The notes beneath the pieces were generated by a model. It was not told the DNA's origin. It made no database searches and saw only the letters and a program-made list of their open reading frames with translations. A DNA stretch of 64,000 nt from an uncultured Lachnospiraceae bacterium (lineage in GTDB: Bacteria; Bacillota; Clostridia; Lachnospirales; Lachnospiraceae), in NCBI GenBank assembly GCA_910578825.1, contig CAJTSB010000001.1:1-64000 (forward strand), given 5' to 3'. Below, one piece after another: positions 7,758 through 17,164 of this stretch (the stretch's first letter is position 1; every line of letters starts with the position of its first letter). Made by a program: the position numbers and the translations under genes.

Positions 7758-10070
7758 ATGATTAAATTACACGACGGTGGAGTATATCTGATAAATGGAC
7801 AGACATTGATTCCCGAGGATGGACAATCATCCGCGGCTATTGAGGCTAAGACCGGAAAAGCCGTGACGAAAGAGGAAGCTGCGCGTAATACGATAGCGTA
7901 CGGCATTCTTTCGGAGCATAATACCTCCGGGAATATGGAAAAATTAAAAATTAAATTTGACAAGCTGACGTCCCATGACATTACCTTTGTGGGTATCATT
8001 CAGACGGCGCGGGCGTCGGGACTTGAGAAGTTTCCGGTTCCCTATGTGCTGACCAACTGCCACAATTCGCTCTGCGCGGTGGGCGGAACCATCAACGAGG
8101 ATGACCATATGTTCGGCCTGACCTGTGCGAAGAAATATGGCGGCGTCTATGTACCGCCGCATCAGGCAGTTATTCATCAGTATGCGCGTGAAATGCTTGC
8201 AGGCGGCGGGAAGATGATTCTCGGTTCCGATTCGCATACGCGTTACGGTGCGCTGGGTACGATGGCAATGGGCGAGGGCGGACCGGAACTGGTAAAACAG
8301 CTTTTAAACAAGACATATGATATCAATATGCCGAAGGTAGTAGGCGTGTATCTGACAGGGAAACCGGAGAAAGGCGTGGGACCGCAGGACGTGGCTCTGG
8401 CGATTATCGGGGCAGTGTTTGCTAACGGCTATGTAAATAACAAAGTCATGGAATTCGTAGGACCGGGCGTATCGAGCCTGAGTGCGGATTTCAGAATCGG
8501 CGTCGACGTTATGACGACGGAGACGACCTGCCTGTCTTCCATCTGGAGAACGGATGATACGATTCGGGAGTTCTACAGGATACACAAGAGAGAAGAGGAT
8601 TACAAGGAATTAAATCCGGGAGAGACGGCATATTATGACGGTATGATTGAGATTGATTTAGGCAAAATCAAACCAATGATTGCCATGCCGTTCCATCCGA
8701 GCAACACCTATACCATTGAAGAATTAAACGCCAATCTGATGGACATTCTGGACGATTGTGAGAAGAAGGCGCTGGTAAGCCTGGACGGTGCGGTTGATTT
8801 TACACTGAAAGACAAGGTCCGCAATGGCAGACTCTATGTGGATCAGGGAATTATCGCAGGCTGTGCCGGAGGCGGGTTTGAAAATATCTGTGCGGCGGCG
8901 GATATTATGGAAGGAGCCAGCATCGGTGCGGATGAATTTACGTTGAGCGTATACCCGGCAAGTATGCCGGTTTATATGGAACTGGTTAGAAATGGCGCAG
9001 CAGAGACGTTGATGGAGACAGGGGCTATTTTAAAGACGGCATTCTGCGGTCCTTGCTTTGGTGCGGGCGATACGCCGGGTAATAATGGATTCTCCATTCG
9101 TCATTCTACCAGAAATTTCCCCAACCGTGAGGGAAGCAAGCTTCAGAGCGGTCAGATTGCGTCTGTTGCGCTGATGGATGCCCGCTCTATTGCGGCAACC
9201 GCAGCAAACAAGGGATATCTGACGCCGGCAACGGATATGGACGTATTTTTCTCCAATCCGAAATATTATTTTGACAGCAAGATTTATGCAAACCGCGTAT
9301 TTGACAGTAAAGGCGTGGCAGACCCCGCGCAGGAAATTAAATTTGGTCCCAACATTAAGGACTGGCCGGCAATGAGCGCATTGCCGGAGAATATGGTATT
9401 GAAGGTTGTTTCCGAGATTCACGACCCGGTAACCACGACGGACGAGCTGATTCCGTCTGGCGAGACTTCCTCCTACCGCTCCAATCCACTGGGACTGGCA
9501 GAGTTTACACTGTCCAGGAAAGACCCGGCATATGTGGGACGTGCCAAAGAAATTCAGAAAGCGCAGAAAGCAGTAGAAGCAGGAACCTGCCCGTTGGATG
9601 CAGTGGATGAGCTGAAACCGGTGATGGAAGCCGTTCATAAATCCTTCCCGGAGAAGTCCTTTACAGACGCTGCACCAGGAGCGATTGGATTTGGAAGTAC
9701 AATATTTGCAGTCAAACCGGGAGACGGATCTGCGAGAGAACAGGCTGCCTCCTGCCAGAAAGTGCTGGGCGGATGGGCGAACATTGCCAATGAGTATGCA
9801 ACGAAACGTTATCGCTCCAACCTGATCAACTGGGGTATGCTGCCATTTTTGATTCCGGCAGGTGGTTTGCCGTTTGCCAACGGTGATTATATTTTTGTGC
9901 CTGATATCCGCAAGGCCGTAGAGGAACGTAAGACAGAGATTCCCGCCTATGTGGTAAAAGATGGCGTGACAAAGGAATTCACGCTGGGAATGGGTGAATT
10001 GACGGAAGATGAGCGTACGATTATTCTCAAAGGCTGTCTCATCAATTACTATAAGTCCGGGCGACAATAA
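7758..10070 (+). CDS. Aconitase-superfamily hydratase (YbhJ-like)
   Basis: 770-residue [4Fe-4S] hydro-lyase of the aconitase superfamily. Cluster ligands are inferred as C369 (AGCAGGG), C430 and C433 (CGPCFG), and the SDSHTRYG segment is the typical substrate-side loop. The swivel domain occupies the C-terminal ~200 residues. It is longer than LeuC and matches the uncharacterised E. coli YbhJ type rather than AcnA/AcnB, so the substrate cannot be read from sequence. No citrate synthase or isocitrate dehydrogenase is adjacent. The ATG follows AGAGGAGG. The gene has its own promoter and an 11-bp hairpin after it. The family is firm, citrate as substrate doubtful. Confidence 0.9.
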   Translation: MIKLHDGGVYLINGQTLIPEDGQSSAAIEAKTGKAVTKEEAARNTIAYGILSEHNTSGNMEKLKIKFDKLTSHDITFVGIIQTARASGLEKFPVPYVLTNCHNSLCAVGGTINEDDHMFGLTCAKKYGGVYVPPHQAVIHQYAREMLAGGGKMILGSDSHTRYGALGTMAMGEGGPELVKQLLNKTYDINMPKVVGVYLTGKPEKGVGPQDVALAIIGAVFANGYVNNKVMEFVGPGVSSLSADFRIGVDVMTTETTCLSSIWRTDDTIREFYRIHKREEDYKELNPGETAYYDGMIEIDLGKIKPMIAMPFHPSNTYTIEELNANLMDILDDCEKKALVSLDGAVDFTLKDKVRNGRLYVDQGIIAGCAGGGFENICAAADIMEGASIGADEFTLSVYPASMPVYMELVRNGAAETLMETGAILKTAFCGPCFGAGDTPGNNGFSIRHSTRNFPNREGSKLQSGQIASVALMDARSIAATAANKGYLTPATDMDVFFSNPKYYFDSKIYANRVFDSKGVADPAQEIKFGPNIKDWPAMSALPENMVLKVVSEIHDPVTTTDELIPSGETSSYRSNPLGLAEFTLSRKDPAYVGRAKEIQKAQKAVEAGTCPLDAVDELKPVMEAVHKSFPEKSFTDAAPGAIGFGSTIFAVKPGDGSAREQAASCQKVLGGWANIANEYATKRYRSNLINWGMLPFLIPAGGLPFANGDYIFVPDIRKAVEERKTEIPAYVVKDGVTKEFTLGMGELTEDERTIILKGCLINYYKSGRQ

Positions 10071-10082
10071 AGAAATCAATTG

Positions 10083-10109
10083 CAGGGTATTGTGGACAAC
10101 AATACCCTG
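10083..10109 (+). terminator. Hairpin after the hydratase, no T tract
   Basis: CAGGGTATTGT (10083-10093) pairs perfectly with ACAATACCCTG (10099-10109) around a 5-nt loop. No T run follows, so it may be a weak terminator or an mRNA 3' stabiliser. Confidence 0.55.
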
Positions 10110-10136
10110 ACTTCATAACGAGAGGATGTATTTGCA

Positions 10137-11498
10137 GTGGAAGAACAAAAAAATACAAGAGAAAAGACAAATTGGAATATCAGGCCCTATTTATCGATAG
10201 GGCTTACTGCTTTTTTAGTAATTACAGGAGCAATTGCGTTTTATTTCTTAATGTACCGTTATACTGGCGTTACAAAATTCATAGGTCAGATAAGCGTGAT
10301 TTTGCGGCCGATTACCATTGGTCTGGTAATCGCTTACCTCATGGTACCGATTGTAAATTTTGAAGAACGCCACCTTTTGCCGCTGGCACAAAAGAAAATG
10401 AAAAATCCGGAAAAAGCGGACAAACTGGTAAGAGCTGTCAGCGTGTTTGGCGCGCTGTTGTTTTTCGTGTTGTTCATTGGCATTTTGCTGCTTATGGTAA
10501 TTCCGGAACTTTATAGGAGCATTAATGGGCTGATTGTTACGCTTCCGAAACAGGTGAATAGCTTTATGGACTGGTTGAACGCATATGTCAGCAGCGACAG
10601 CAAAATTTCCGGATACCTGGAAATAGGGTTAAAGAACGGGACAGAATTTTTTGAGAACTGGGCGAAATCCGATTTCCTTCCGCAGGCGAAGAACATTATG
10701 GCAGGCGTTACCACTGGGGTTATCAATGCGGTTAAAGTTATATTTAATGTGGCGATCGGTATTATTATTTCAATTTATGTGCTCATGAGCAAGGAAGAGT
10801 TTGTCGGACAGAGTAAGAAACTGGTTTATGCGTTGCTGCCGGGGAAATCTGCAAATGCAGTGATCCATACCGTACACAAAAGCAATGAAATTTTCGGCGG
10901 ATTTATTTCCGGTAAAATCATAGATTCCCTGATTATCGGCATTTTATGTTTTATCTGCCTGTATTTTATGAAGATGCCCTATGCTCTGCTTGTCAGCGTG
11001 ATTGTGGGCGTTACCAATGTCATTCCATTTTTCGGACCGTATCTTGGCGCGGTGCCAAGCACCATCCTGATTATGCTGGCAAACCCTCTTCAGGGCGTGT
11101 ATTTCATCATTTTTATTTTAATCTTGCAGCAGGTGGATGGAAATATCATTGGTCCGGCAATTTTAGGAGAATCAACCGGTCTTTCATCGTTCTGGGTCGT
11201 GTTTGCGATTCTCGTCGGCGGCGGGCTGTTTGGCATTCCGGGTATGATTATCGGTGTTCCGGCATTTGCGGTAATGTTCTATGTATTTCGTAAGGTTATC
11301 AACCATATTTTAAGGAGAAAGCAGCTTCCTGAGAGCAGTGAGCGCTATATTCAGGTAGAGAAACTGGATGTTGAGAATCGAACCTTGCTTTGCTATGGTA
11401 AAGAGGAACACTCACAGGAGAAATCGGAGAAACAAAAGCGTGGAAACGGCATTGCGGGTGGAAAATGGAATTTTTTCCAGAAGCGAAAAAAGAAATAA
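10137..11498 (+). CDS. AI-2E family (PerM/UPF0118) membrane transporter
   Basis: 453-residue polytopic membrane protein with about eight TM segments. The family motif VTNVIPFFGPYLGAVPS lies in the C-terminal half, with following hydrophobic segments ending in PGMIIGVPAFAVMFYVF. Members export diverse small molecules or ions; a few are linked to autoinducer-2 or Na+/H+ antiport, so the substrate is unknown. The cytosolic tail after ~395 is polar and basic (KRKKK end). The GTG start follows GAGAGG. It sits alone between the hydratase hairpin and a new promoter. Confidence 0.9.
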   Translation: MEEQKNTREKTNWNIRPYLSIGLTAFLVITGAIAFYFLMYRYTGVTKFIGQISVILRPITIGLVIAYLMVPIVNFEERHLLPLAQKKMKNPEKADKLVRAVSVFGALLFFVLFIGILLLMVIPELYRSINGLIVTLPKQVNSFMDWLNAYVSSDSKISGYLEIGLKNGTEFFENWAKSDFLPQAKNIMAGVTTGVINAVKVIFNVAIGIIISIYVLMSKEEFVGQSKKLVYALLPGKSANAVIHTVHKSNEIFGGFISGKIIDSLIIGILCFICLYFMKMPYALLVSVIVGVTNVIPFFGPYLGAVPSTILIMLANPLQGVYFIIFILILQQVDGNIIGPAILGESTGLSSFWVVFAILVGGGLFGIPGMIIGVPAFAVMFYVFRKVINHILRRKQLPESSERYIQVEKLDVENRTLLCYGKEEHSQEKSEKQKRGNGIAGGKWNFFQKRKKK

Positions 11499-11514
11499 TT
11501 TCCAGGCAAGTATT

Positions 11515-11544
11515 TTGACATATGTAGGGGTAGTATGTTAAACT
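11515..11544 (+). promoter_or_regulatory. Promoter for the TPR/P-loop gene
   Basis: TTGACA (11515-11520), 18-nt spacer, TAAACT (11539-11544). A short inverted repeat GACATA/TATGTC spans the same segment and could bind a regulator. Confidence 0.6.
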
Positions 11545-11607
11545 ATGTCTAAATATGGACAAAAATAAGGATACGATTTCCTTTTACATAAATCTGAGGT
11601 GACATAG

Positions 11608-14430
11608 TTGGATAAATACGAATACAAGTTAAAACTGGAACAGTTGAAAAATCTTGTAGATGAAAAGAAATACCAGACAGCAGCAGATATCGCAGATACC
11701 ATCAACTGGCGTAAAGTTAAGAGTGCGGCAACACTGTGCATGGTAGGTGAAATATATGACAGATGCAAGCGTTATGAGGACAGCCATGAAATTCTTTTGA
11801 TGGCATACGACCGTGCCGCAGTGGGTAGAAATATATTATATCGCTTAACGCTGGTTGCCTTGAAAATGGGTAATCTCGATGAGGCAAAGGATTATTTTGA
11901 AGAATTTCTGGAAGTTGCTCCTTACGATAACCAGAAATACATTCTTCGTTATCAGATAGAAAAAATGAGCGGTGCAAGCCTGCAGCAGCTCATTGAAATA
12001 TTAGAGGAGTTCAAGGAACGCGAATACCGCGAGGAGTGGGTGTTTGAGCTTGCTTATCTGTACCATCGCGCAGGAAACAGTGAGCGGTGTGTAGAGGTTT
12101 GCGATGAGTTGGTGCTCTTTATTGGCGATGGGAAATATGTAGAGAAAGCCCTGGAGCTGAAGATGCTCTATCAACCCCTGAATGCAACGCAGGAGGGGAA
12201 ATACCGGGAATTTGTGCGTCGCAGGGAGGAAGTGGTAGAAGTTCACCCGACGGATGCGCTGGAATCGGGTGAGGTTGTCAGGGAAACCGTCAAGATACCT
12301 AATATCACGGCGAATACCGGACGATTTAATACACAGAACCTGCAGGCGGAGATTGCAAAGAGCATGCAGCAGATTATGGACGCCAGCACCAAGGAAACGG
12401 TTAACGACACCATGGACAATCTCAAGAAGATGGTGGAGGATATTCCTTATTTGCAGGTTGCGCAGGATGAAACAGACCGTGCGGCGGAAGATGAGCGGTA
12501 TGGTCATATTGAGACGGATGAAGAGATTGACGATACGCTGAAAAATGATTTTGCGGAGTTACTCGCGGAAGACTGGGATGGGCAGATTCGTCTCTCAGTT
12601 CCCGGTGGCGGCGTACGCGAACCGCAGGTCAATGGACAAATCGGTATAGAGGAAGTGTTGGCAGAATGGGAGAGAACCAGAATAGCGGCGGAAACCGCAA
12701 TGGCGGCTGCGCAGCAAAAGAGGCTGGAATCGGCAAAGGCGCGCGCCATGCAGGAAGCCTGGGATTTACTGGAGCGTCTTCATGATATCATTCCCAAACT
12801 GGAAGCAGGGGTCAGCCCGAAAGAGCTGTTGGAAGAACAGTATCTGCAGAATATGCCGATGGAAGAACAGGTAGAAATGGCGCCGGAGGGCGTGGAGATG
12901 CCGGATGAGATTCAGGCATATGAAGAAGAGCAGGCGCCGGAGAATATACAGATACCGCAGGAAATTGAAATGCCGGAGGATATACAGATACCGCAGGGGG
13001 TAGCGCCCTCGGAAGATGCGGTGATGCCGGAGGATATGCAATATCCGCAGGAAGTGCCGTTGCCGGAAGATTTACAGGTATCACAGGGAACGTCAAAACC
13101 GGAGGAAGTGGAGATTCCAGAAGAAACCGTCAAGCCGGAAGATGCGCAATATCCGGATAGTATGCCAAAGGATATACAGGTAACGCAGGAGATACCGGAG
13201 CTGAAGAGCATACAATATCCGCAAGGTACAGTAAAGCCGGAAGATGCGCAGAATTCAGGAGAAACAGCAAAGCCCGAGAATATACAGGATTCCGGGGAAA
13301 CAGAAAAACCAAAGGATATAGGGATTCCGGAGGAAGTGCCGTTGCCGGAAGATATTCAGGATGGTATGGATATGGCGTCTGACTGGAAAGAGACAGCAAA
13401 GATTTTGGGAGAGCCAATACCGGAAGAATATTTGCAGAAACTAAAGCAGCAGGAATCGGCAGAGCAAAAAGAACCTGCAAAGAAGGCAGATGCGAAGAAG
13501 GCGGACACAGAGCTGGTAGAGAAGAAAGAGCCGAAAAAGGAAAAACCGGTTTCCAAAAACGATGCGGGACAATACCTGCAATCGGTGTTTGAGGCAGCGA
13601 AGGCATCCAGAGAGGAAAAAGAGAATATCCCCAAACTTAAAATTGAGGAGCCAGAGGAACATATCAGTAAGCTGAGTCCGGAGCAAAAAGAGATTTTCTC
13701 TTATTTTGTACCGGTCAGCGGTATGGAACAACAGCTTTGCCAGGTGCTTGAGGGGGCGTTGCACAGAAAAGGAAATGATAATACCTCGACAAGTGGAAAT
13801 ATTTTGATTACCGGCGGCAGGGGCAGTGGCAAGACGGTTCTGGCGACGGATTTAATCAAGGTTCTTGAGAAAAACAGCAAACATCCCGGCGGCAAAACGG
13901 GGAAGGTAGGCAAGATAACGGGAGAGGCGTTGAATCAGAAGGAGTTGAGCCAGCTTTTGAAAAAAGTGGCGGGCGGCTATCTGATTATAGAAAAAGCAGG
14001 CGACATCTCTCAACAGACGGCAACCAAATTATCGCTCTTGATGGAGCAGAATACCGATGGCTTGCTGGTGATTATGGAAGATACCGGAAGCCGTATTAAG
14101 AAACTTTTAAGTCAGGATGCAAATCTGGCGAAAAAATTTACCGAGAGAATTAAGATTCCGGTGTTTACCAGTGATGAGCTGGTGGAATTTGCAAAAGCGT
14201 ATGCAGAGGAACAGGAATGTGAAATTGACGATATGGGAATATTGGCTCTGTACAACCGCATCAGCAATATTCAGAAATTAGATGAGGCAACAACCCTGAC
14301 AGAGGTGAAGGAGATTGTGGATGATGCAATCGCCAGCGCGGAGCGGGGCGGTCTGAAAAAGATATTTGGCGGAAAGAAGTTTAACCCGGACGGGTATTTA
14401 TATCTGAGAGAAAAAGACTTTGAAGATTAA
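11608..14430 (+). CDS. TPR / low-complexity / AAA-like P-loop protein
   Basis: 940-residue cytoplasmic protein in three parts. Residues 1-200 are helical repeats of TPR type. Residues ~420-590 are a degenerate Pro/Glu-rich repeat (units like PEDIQIPQ and PLPEDLQ). Residues ~690-940 form a P-loop domain with Walker A GGRGSGKT at 736-743. The expected Walker B strand reads GGYLIIEKAGDI, lacking the usual DE pair, so hydrolysis may be weak. TPR followed by a CbxX/EccA-like AAA domain resembles EccA of type VII secretion, but no ESX gene is nearby. TTG start after GAGGTGACA. It is followed closely by glgB; a functional link is not evident. Confidence 0.8.
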   Translation: MDKYEYKLKLEQLKNLVDEKKYQTAADIADTINWRKVKSAATLCMVGEIYDRCKRYEDSHEILLMAYDRAAVGRNILYRLTLVALKMGNLDEAKDYFEEFLEVAPYDNQKYILRYQIEKMSGASLQQLIEILEEFKEREYREEWVFELAYLYHRAGNSERCVEVCDELVLFIGDGKYVEKALELKMLYQPLNATQEGKYREFVRRREEVVEVHPTDALESGEVVRETVKIPNITANTGRFNTQNLQAEIAKSMQQIMDASTKETVNDTMDNLKKMVEDIPYLQVAQDETDRAAEDERYGHIETDEEIDDTLKNDFAELLAEDWDGQIRLSVPGGGVREPQVNGQIGIEEVLAEWERTRIAAETAMAAAQQKRLESAKARAMQEAWDLLERLHDIIPKLEAGVSPKELLEEQYLQNMPMEEQVEMAPEGVEMPDEIQAYEEEQAPENIQIPQEIEMPEDIQIPQGVAPSEDAVMPEDMQYPQEVPLPEDLQVSQGTSKPEEVEIPEETVKPEDAQYPDSMPKDIQVTQEIPELKSIQYPQGTVKPEDAQNSGETAKPENIQDSGETEKPKDIGIPEEVPLPEDIQDGMDMASDWKETAKILGEPIPEEYLQKLKQQESAEQKEPAKKADAKKADTELVEKKEPKKEKPVSKNDAGQYLQSVFEAAKASREEKENIPKLKIEEPEEHISKLSPEQKEIFSYFVPVSGMEQQLCQVLEGALHRKGNDNTSTSGNILITGGRGSGKTVLATDLIKVLEKNSKHPGGKTGKVGKITGEALNQKELSQLLKKVAGGYLIIEKAGDISQQTATKLSLLMEQNTDGLLVIMEDTGSRIKKLLSQDANLAKKFTERIKIPVFTSDELVEFAKAYAEEQECEIDDMGILALYNRISNIQKLDEATTLTEVKEIVDDAIASAERGGLKKIFGGKKFNPDGYLYLREKDFED

Positions 14431-14449
14431 GAAAACAGGAGTGAAGGGT

Positions 14450-16342
14450 ATGGAACATTTTTCAGATTTGGACATGTACTATTTGGGGCAGGGAACGCAT
14501 TATGATGTATATCGCAAACTGGGGGCGCATCCTGCAAAGAAAAAAGGAAAGGCCGGCGTTTATTTTGCAGTGCTCGCACCGAATGCTGTGAAAGTATCGG
14601 TAATCGGGACTTTCAACGACTGGAAAGAAGACGCGAATGAGATGGAGCGGCTGGAGCCTTTGGGCGTTTACGAAATTTTCGTGCCTGGGGCGGCTATCGG
14701 AGATTTGTACAAATTTTATATTGAGACGCCGGACGGCAGAAAGCTTTACAAGGCGGATCCCTATGCAAATTATGCGGAGATGCGTCCTGGAACGGCATCA
14801 AAGATAGTAGATATCAATGATATCAAGTGGACGGACGCAAAATGGATGGAGAAACGCCAGGCATGCAAAGACGTACACGCGCAGCCGATGGCGATTTACG
14901 AGGTTCATCCCGGCTCCTGGATGCGTCATCCCGGCCGTGAGGACGAAGGGTTCTACAATTACCGTGAACTGGCGGAGAAATTGGCTGAATATGTGAAAGA
15001 GATGGGTTATACCCACGTGGAGCTGATGGGGATTTCCGAATACCCGTTTGACGGTTCCTGGGGATATCAGGTAACGGGATATTATGCCCCGACGTCCAGA
15101 TATGGAACGCCGGAGGATTTTGCTTACTTTGTAAATTATATGCACAAAAAGAATATCGGCGTGATTCTCGACTGGGTTCCGGCGCATTTCCCCAAAGATG
15201 CGCATGGACTGGCTGAGTTTGACGGCAGCTGCCTGTATGAATATGCAGACCCGAAGAAGGGCGAACACCCGGATTGGGGCACGAAGATTTTTGATTATGG
15301 GAAGAATGAAGTGAAGAATTTCCTGATTGGCAGCGCGCTGATGTGGATTGAGCATTACCATATTGACGGTCTGCGGGTAGATGCGGTGGCGTCCATGTTG
15401 TATCTGGATTATGGCAAACAGGATGGACAATGGATTGCCAATGAATTTGGCGGCAATAAGAATCTGGAAGCGATTGAGTTTTTCAAACACATCAACACCC
15501 TGATTCTTGGCAGAAATCCTGGAACGGTTATGATTGCAGAGGAGTCTACGGCATGGCCAAGGGTAACCGGAGGCGTGGAAGAGGAAGGGCTGAATTTCAG
15601 TTTCAAGTGGAATATGGGCTGGATGCATGACTTTTTGGATTATATGAAACTGGATCCCTATTTCCGGAAAGATAACCATAACCGCATGACATTTGCCATG
15701 AGTTATAACAGCAGTGAGCATTACATTCTGGTGTTGTCCCATGATGAGGTCGTACATCTGAAATGCTCTATGATTAACAAGATGCCCGGGGAGGGTAAGG
15801 ATAAATTTGCCAACCTCAAGGCAGGGTATGCTTTTATGATGGGGCATCCGGGTAAGAAATTGTTGTTTATGGGCCAGGAGTTCGGACAGCTGCGTGAGTG
15901 GAGCGAAGAACGCGAACTGGACTGGTTTTTGTTACAGGAGCCGGAACATTTGCAGCTTCAGACCTATGTAAAGGATTTGCTGCACATTTATAAGAAATAC
16001 CCGGCAATGTATGAGGCAGATACCGACTGGAACAATTTTGAGTGGATCAATGCCGACGATAATTACCGCAGTGTATTCAGCTTTGTGCGTAAGAGTGCAA
16101 GCGGCAAGAAAAACCTGCTTTTTATCTGTAACTTTACGCCGATGGCATGGGAAGATTACCGTGTTGGCGTACCGGTGAAGAAACAGTATAAGCTGATATT
16201 CAACAGTGAGGATAAGAAATACGGTGGCGACGGCACAGCGCGTCCTTTGACCTATAAGGCAGAGAAAAAGGAATGCGATAACAGGCAGTATTCTTTCGCG
16301 TATCCGCTGCCGGCTTATGGAGTAGCTGTATTTCAATATTGA
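14450..16342 (+). CDS. glgB: 1,4-alpha-glucan (glycogen) branching enzyme
   Basis: GH13 enzyme that moves alpha-1,4 glucan segments to alpha-1,6 positions in glycogen. N-terminal CBM48 at ~25-110 (GTFNDWKEDANEM), then the catalytic barrel: nucleophile D311 (GLRVDAVA), acid/base E364 (IAEESTAWP) and LSHDEVVH. The start is ATG 14450, preceded by AGGAG at 8 nt; an in-frame TTG at 14420 overlaps the previous stop and lacks a site. 630 residues is normal for bacterial GlgB. It is probably cotranscribed with the preceding P-loop gene (19-nt gap). Other glg genes are absent from the window. Confidence 0.96.
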   Translation: MEHFSDLDMYYLGQGTHYDVYRKLGAHPAKKKGKAGVYFAVLAPNAVKVSVIGTFNDWKEDANEMERLEPLGVYEIFVPGAAIGDLYKFYIETPDGRKLYKADPYANYAEMRPGTASKIVDINDIKWTDAKWMEKRQACKDVHAQPMAIYEVHPGSWMRHPGREDEGFYNYRELAEKLAEYVKEMGYTHVELMGISEYPFDGSWGYQVTGYYAPTSRYGTPEDFAYFVNYMHKKNIGVILDWVPAHFPKDAHGLAEFDGSCLYEYADPKKGEHPDWGTKIFDYGKNEVKNFLIGSALMWIEHYHIDGLRVDAVASMLYLDYGKQDGQWIANEFGGNKNLEAIEFFKHINTLILGRNPGTVMIAEESTAWPRVTGGVEEEGLNFSFKWNMGWMHDFLDYMKLDPYFRKDNHNRMTFAMSYNSSEHYILVLSHDEVVHLKCSMINKMPGEGKDKFANLKAGYAFMMGHPGKKLLFMGQEFGQLREWSEERELDWFLLQEPEHLQLQTYVKDLLHIYKKYPAMYEADTDWNNFEWINADDNYRSVFSFVRKSASGKKNLLFICNFTPMAWEDYRVGVPVKKQYKLIFNSEDKKYGGDGTARPLTYKAEKKECDNRQYSFAYPLPAYGVAVFQY

Positions 16343-16354
16343 TAACAAATTTCC

Positions 16355-16380
16355 ATCCCCCGTAGCTTGCTGCGGGGGAT
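16355..16380 (+). terminator. GC-rich hairpin after glgB
   Basis: ATCCCCCG at 16355-16362 pairs with CGGGGGAT at 16373-16380; inner bases can extend the stem. No T run follows on the plus strand, so termination may be partial. Confidence 0.6.
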
Positions 16381-16441
16381 TAAGTAGCAGAACAAAAAAT
16401 CAGGCATATAGTATAGGGATAGAAAAAATGGGAGAATAACT

Positions 16442-17131
16442 GTGGATTATAAACAAGATGTATTTTACAGACCCCGTCCCGAAAGTATGTCAAAGATTCC
16501 TTTTTACATGGCGTATCCGATGCAGACCGTTTATATGGAAGAGCTGGAGTATGCCCGGGATTTAGAGAAATTGAAGGGGATGTATCCCAAAGAAGTCCGC
16601 ACGATTCAGGAGATGGTAGAGGACGAATGTGATAAAATGGAATACGAAGGAAGCCTGATGTTTGACGAATATCCTGACAAAGTGATGGTAAATCAGATTG
16701 TAAAGCGGATTTATGATGTTTCCTCGGGCGTTATGCCGGATATTCAGGATATGGAAGTCAGGAAATGCGATATGGGTAAATATGAGATGGAACAGTACGA
16801 GGAGGGCATGTATCTGCAGCCGGAAGAATATTTGAATGACGTGGACAGTCACGAACCGGTTTCGGATGAGCTTGATATGGAAGCAGAAGAGCTGTCAACA
16901 GAGCTGCCATTAGAAGGTAATCTTGTATCTCAGCGAGGTTCAGGCTGGGGTCCGGGGGGCCCAGGAGGTCCAGGAGGTCCTGGTTGGGGTCCGGGAGGTC
17001 CGGGCTGGAATCCGGGGAGACCGCCCCGACATCCAAAAGATAATGGTTTACAGAATTTAATCCAGGTGCTGTTGTTTAACGAAATGTACCAGCGCCGTTG
17101 CAGACATAAGAGGTGCCGTCGTTGGTGGTAA
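16442..17131 (+). CDS. Hypothetical protein with Gly/Pro/Trp-rich segment
   Basis: 229-residue protein. Residues ~1-155 are acidic and helical, Met- and Tyr-rich, beginning with YRPRPESM. Residues ~158-190 are a GPGGPG/WGPGGPGWNPG low-complexity tract. The last ~25 residues end in a basic Cys/Trp-rich tail (CRHKRCRRWW). There is no signal peptide or TM segment. The architecture recalls spore-coat or surface-coat proteins of clostridia, but I do not recognise a family. GTG start with GGGAG upstream. It lies just before the methyltransferase. Confidence 0.75.
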   Translation: MDYKQDVFYRPRPESMSKIPFYMAYPMQTVYMEELEYARDLEKLKGMYPKEVRTIQEMVEDECDKMEYEGSLMFDEYPDKVMVNQIVKRIYDVSSGVMPDIQDMEVRKCDMGKYEMEQYEEGMYLQPEEYLNDVDSHEPVSDELDMEAEELSTELPLEGNLVSQRGSGWGPGGPGGPGGPGWGPGGPGWNPGRPPRHPKDNGLQNLIQVLLFNEMYQRRCRHKRCRRWW

Positions 17132-17164
17132 AGTGCAGTCAGAAACAGAAACGAAAGGTTTACA

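Noticed and set aside
9030..10079. Long open frame on the minus strand (349 codons)
   Set aside because: Fully antisense to the hydratase, no ribosome site, Cys/Arg-rich composition typical of a shadow frame.
12900..13380. Repeated ~30-60-bp units that could look like a repeat array
   Set aside because: They are in-frame codon-level repeats of the Pro/Glu region of the P-loop protein, with no constant repeat and no spacers as a CRISPR would have.
14798..15847. Long open frame on the minus strand (349 codons)
   Set aside because: Antisense to glgB, with no recognisable domain.
16940..17030. GGTCCGGGAGG-type tandem repeats
   Set aside because: They encode the Gly/Pro tract in one frame; not a mobile element.
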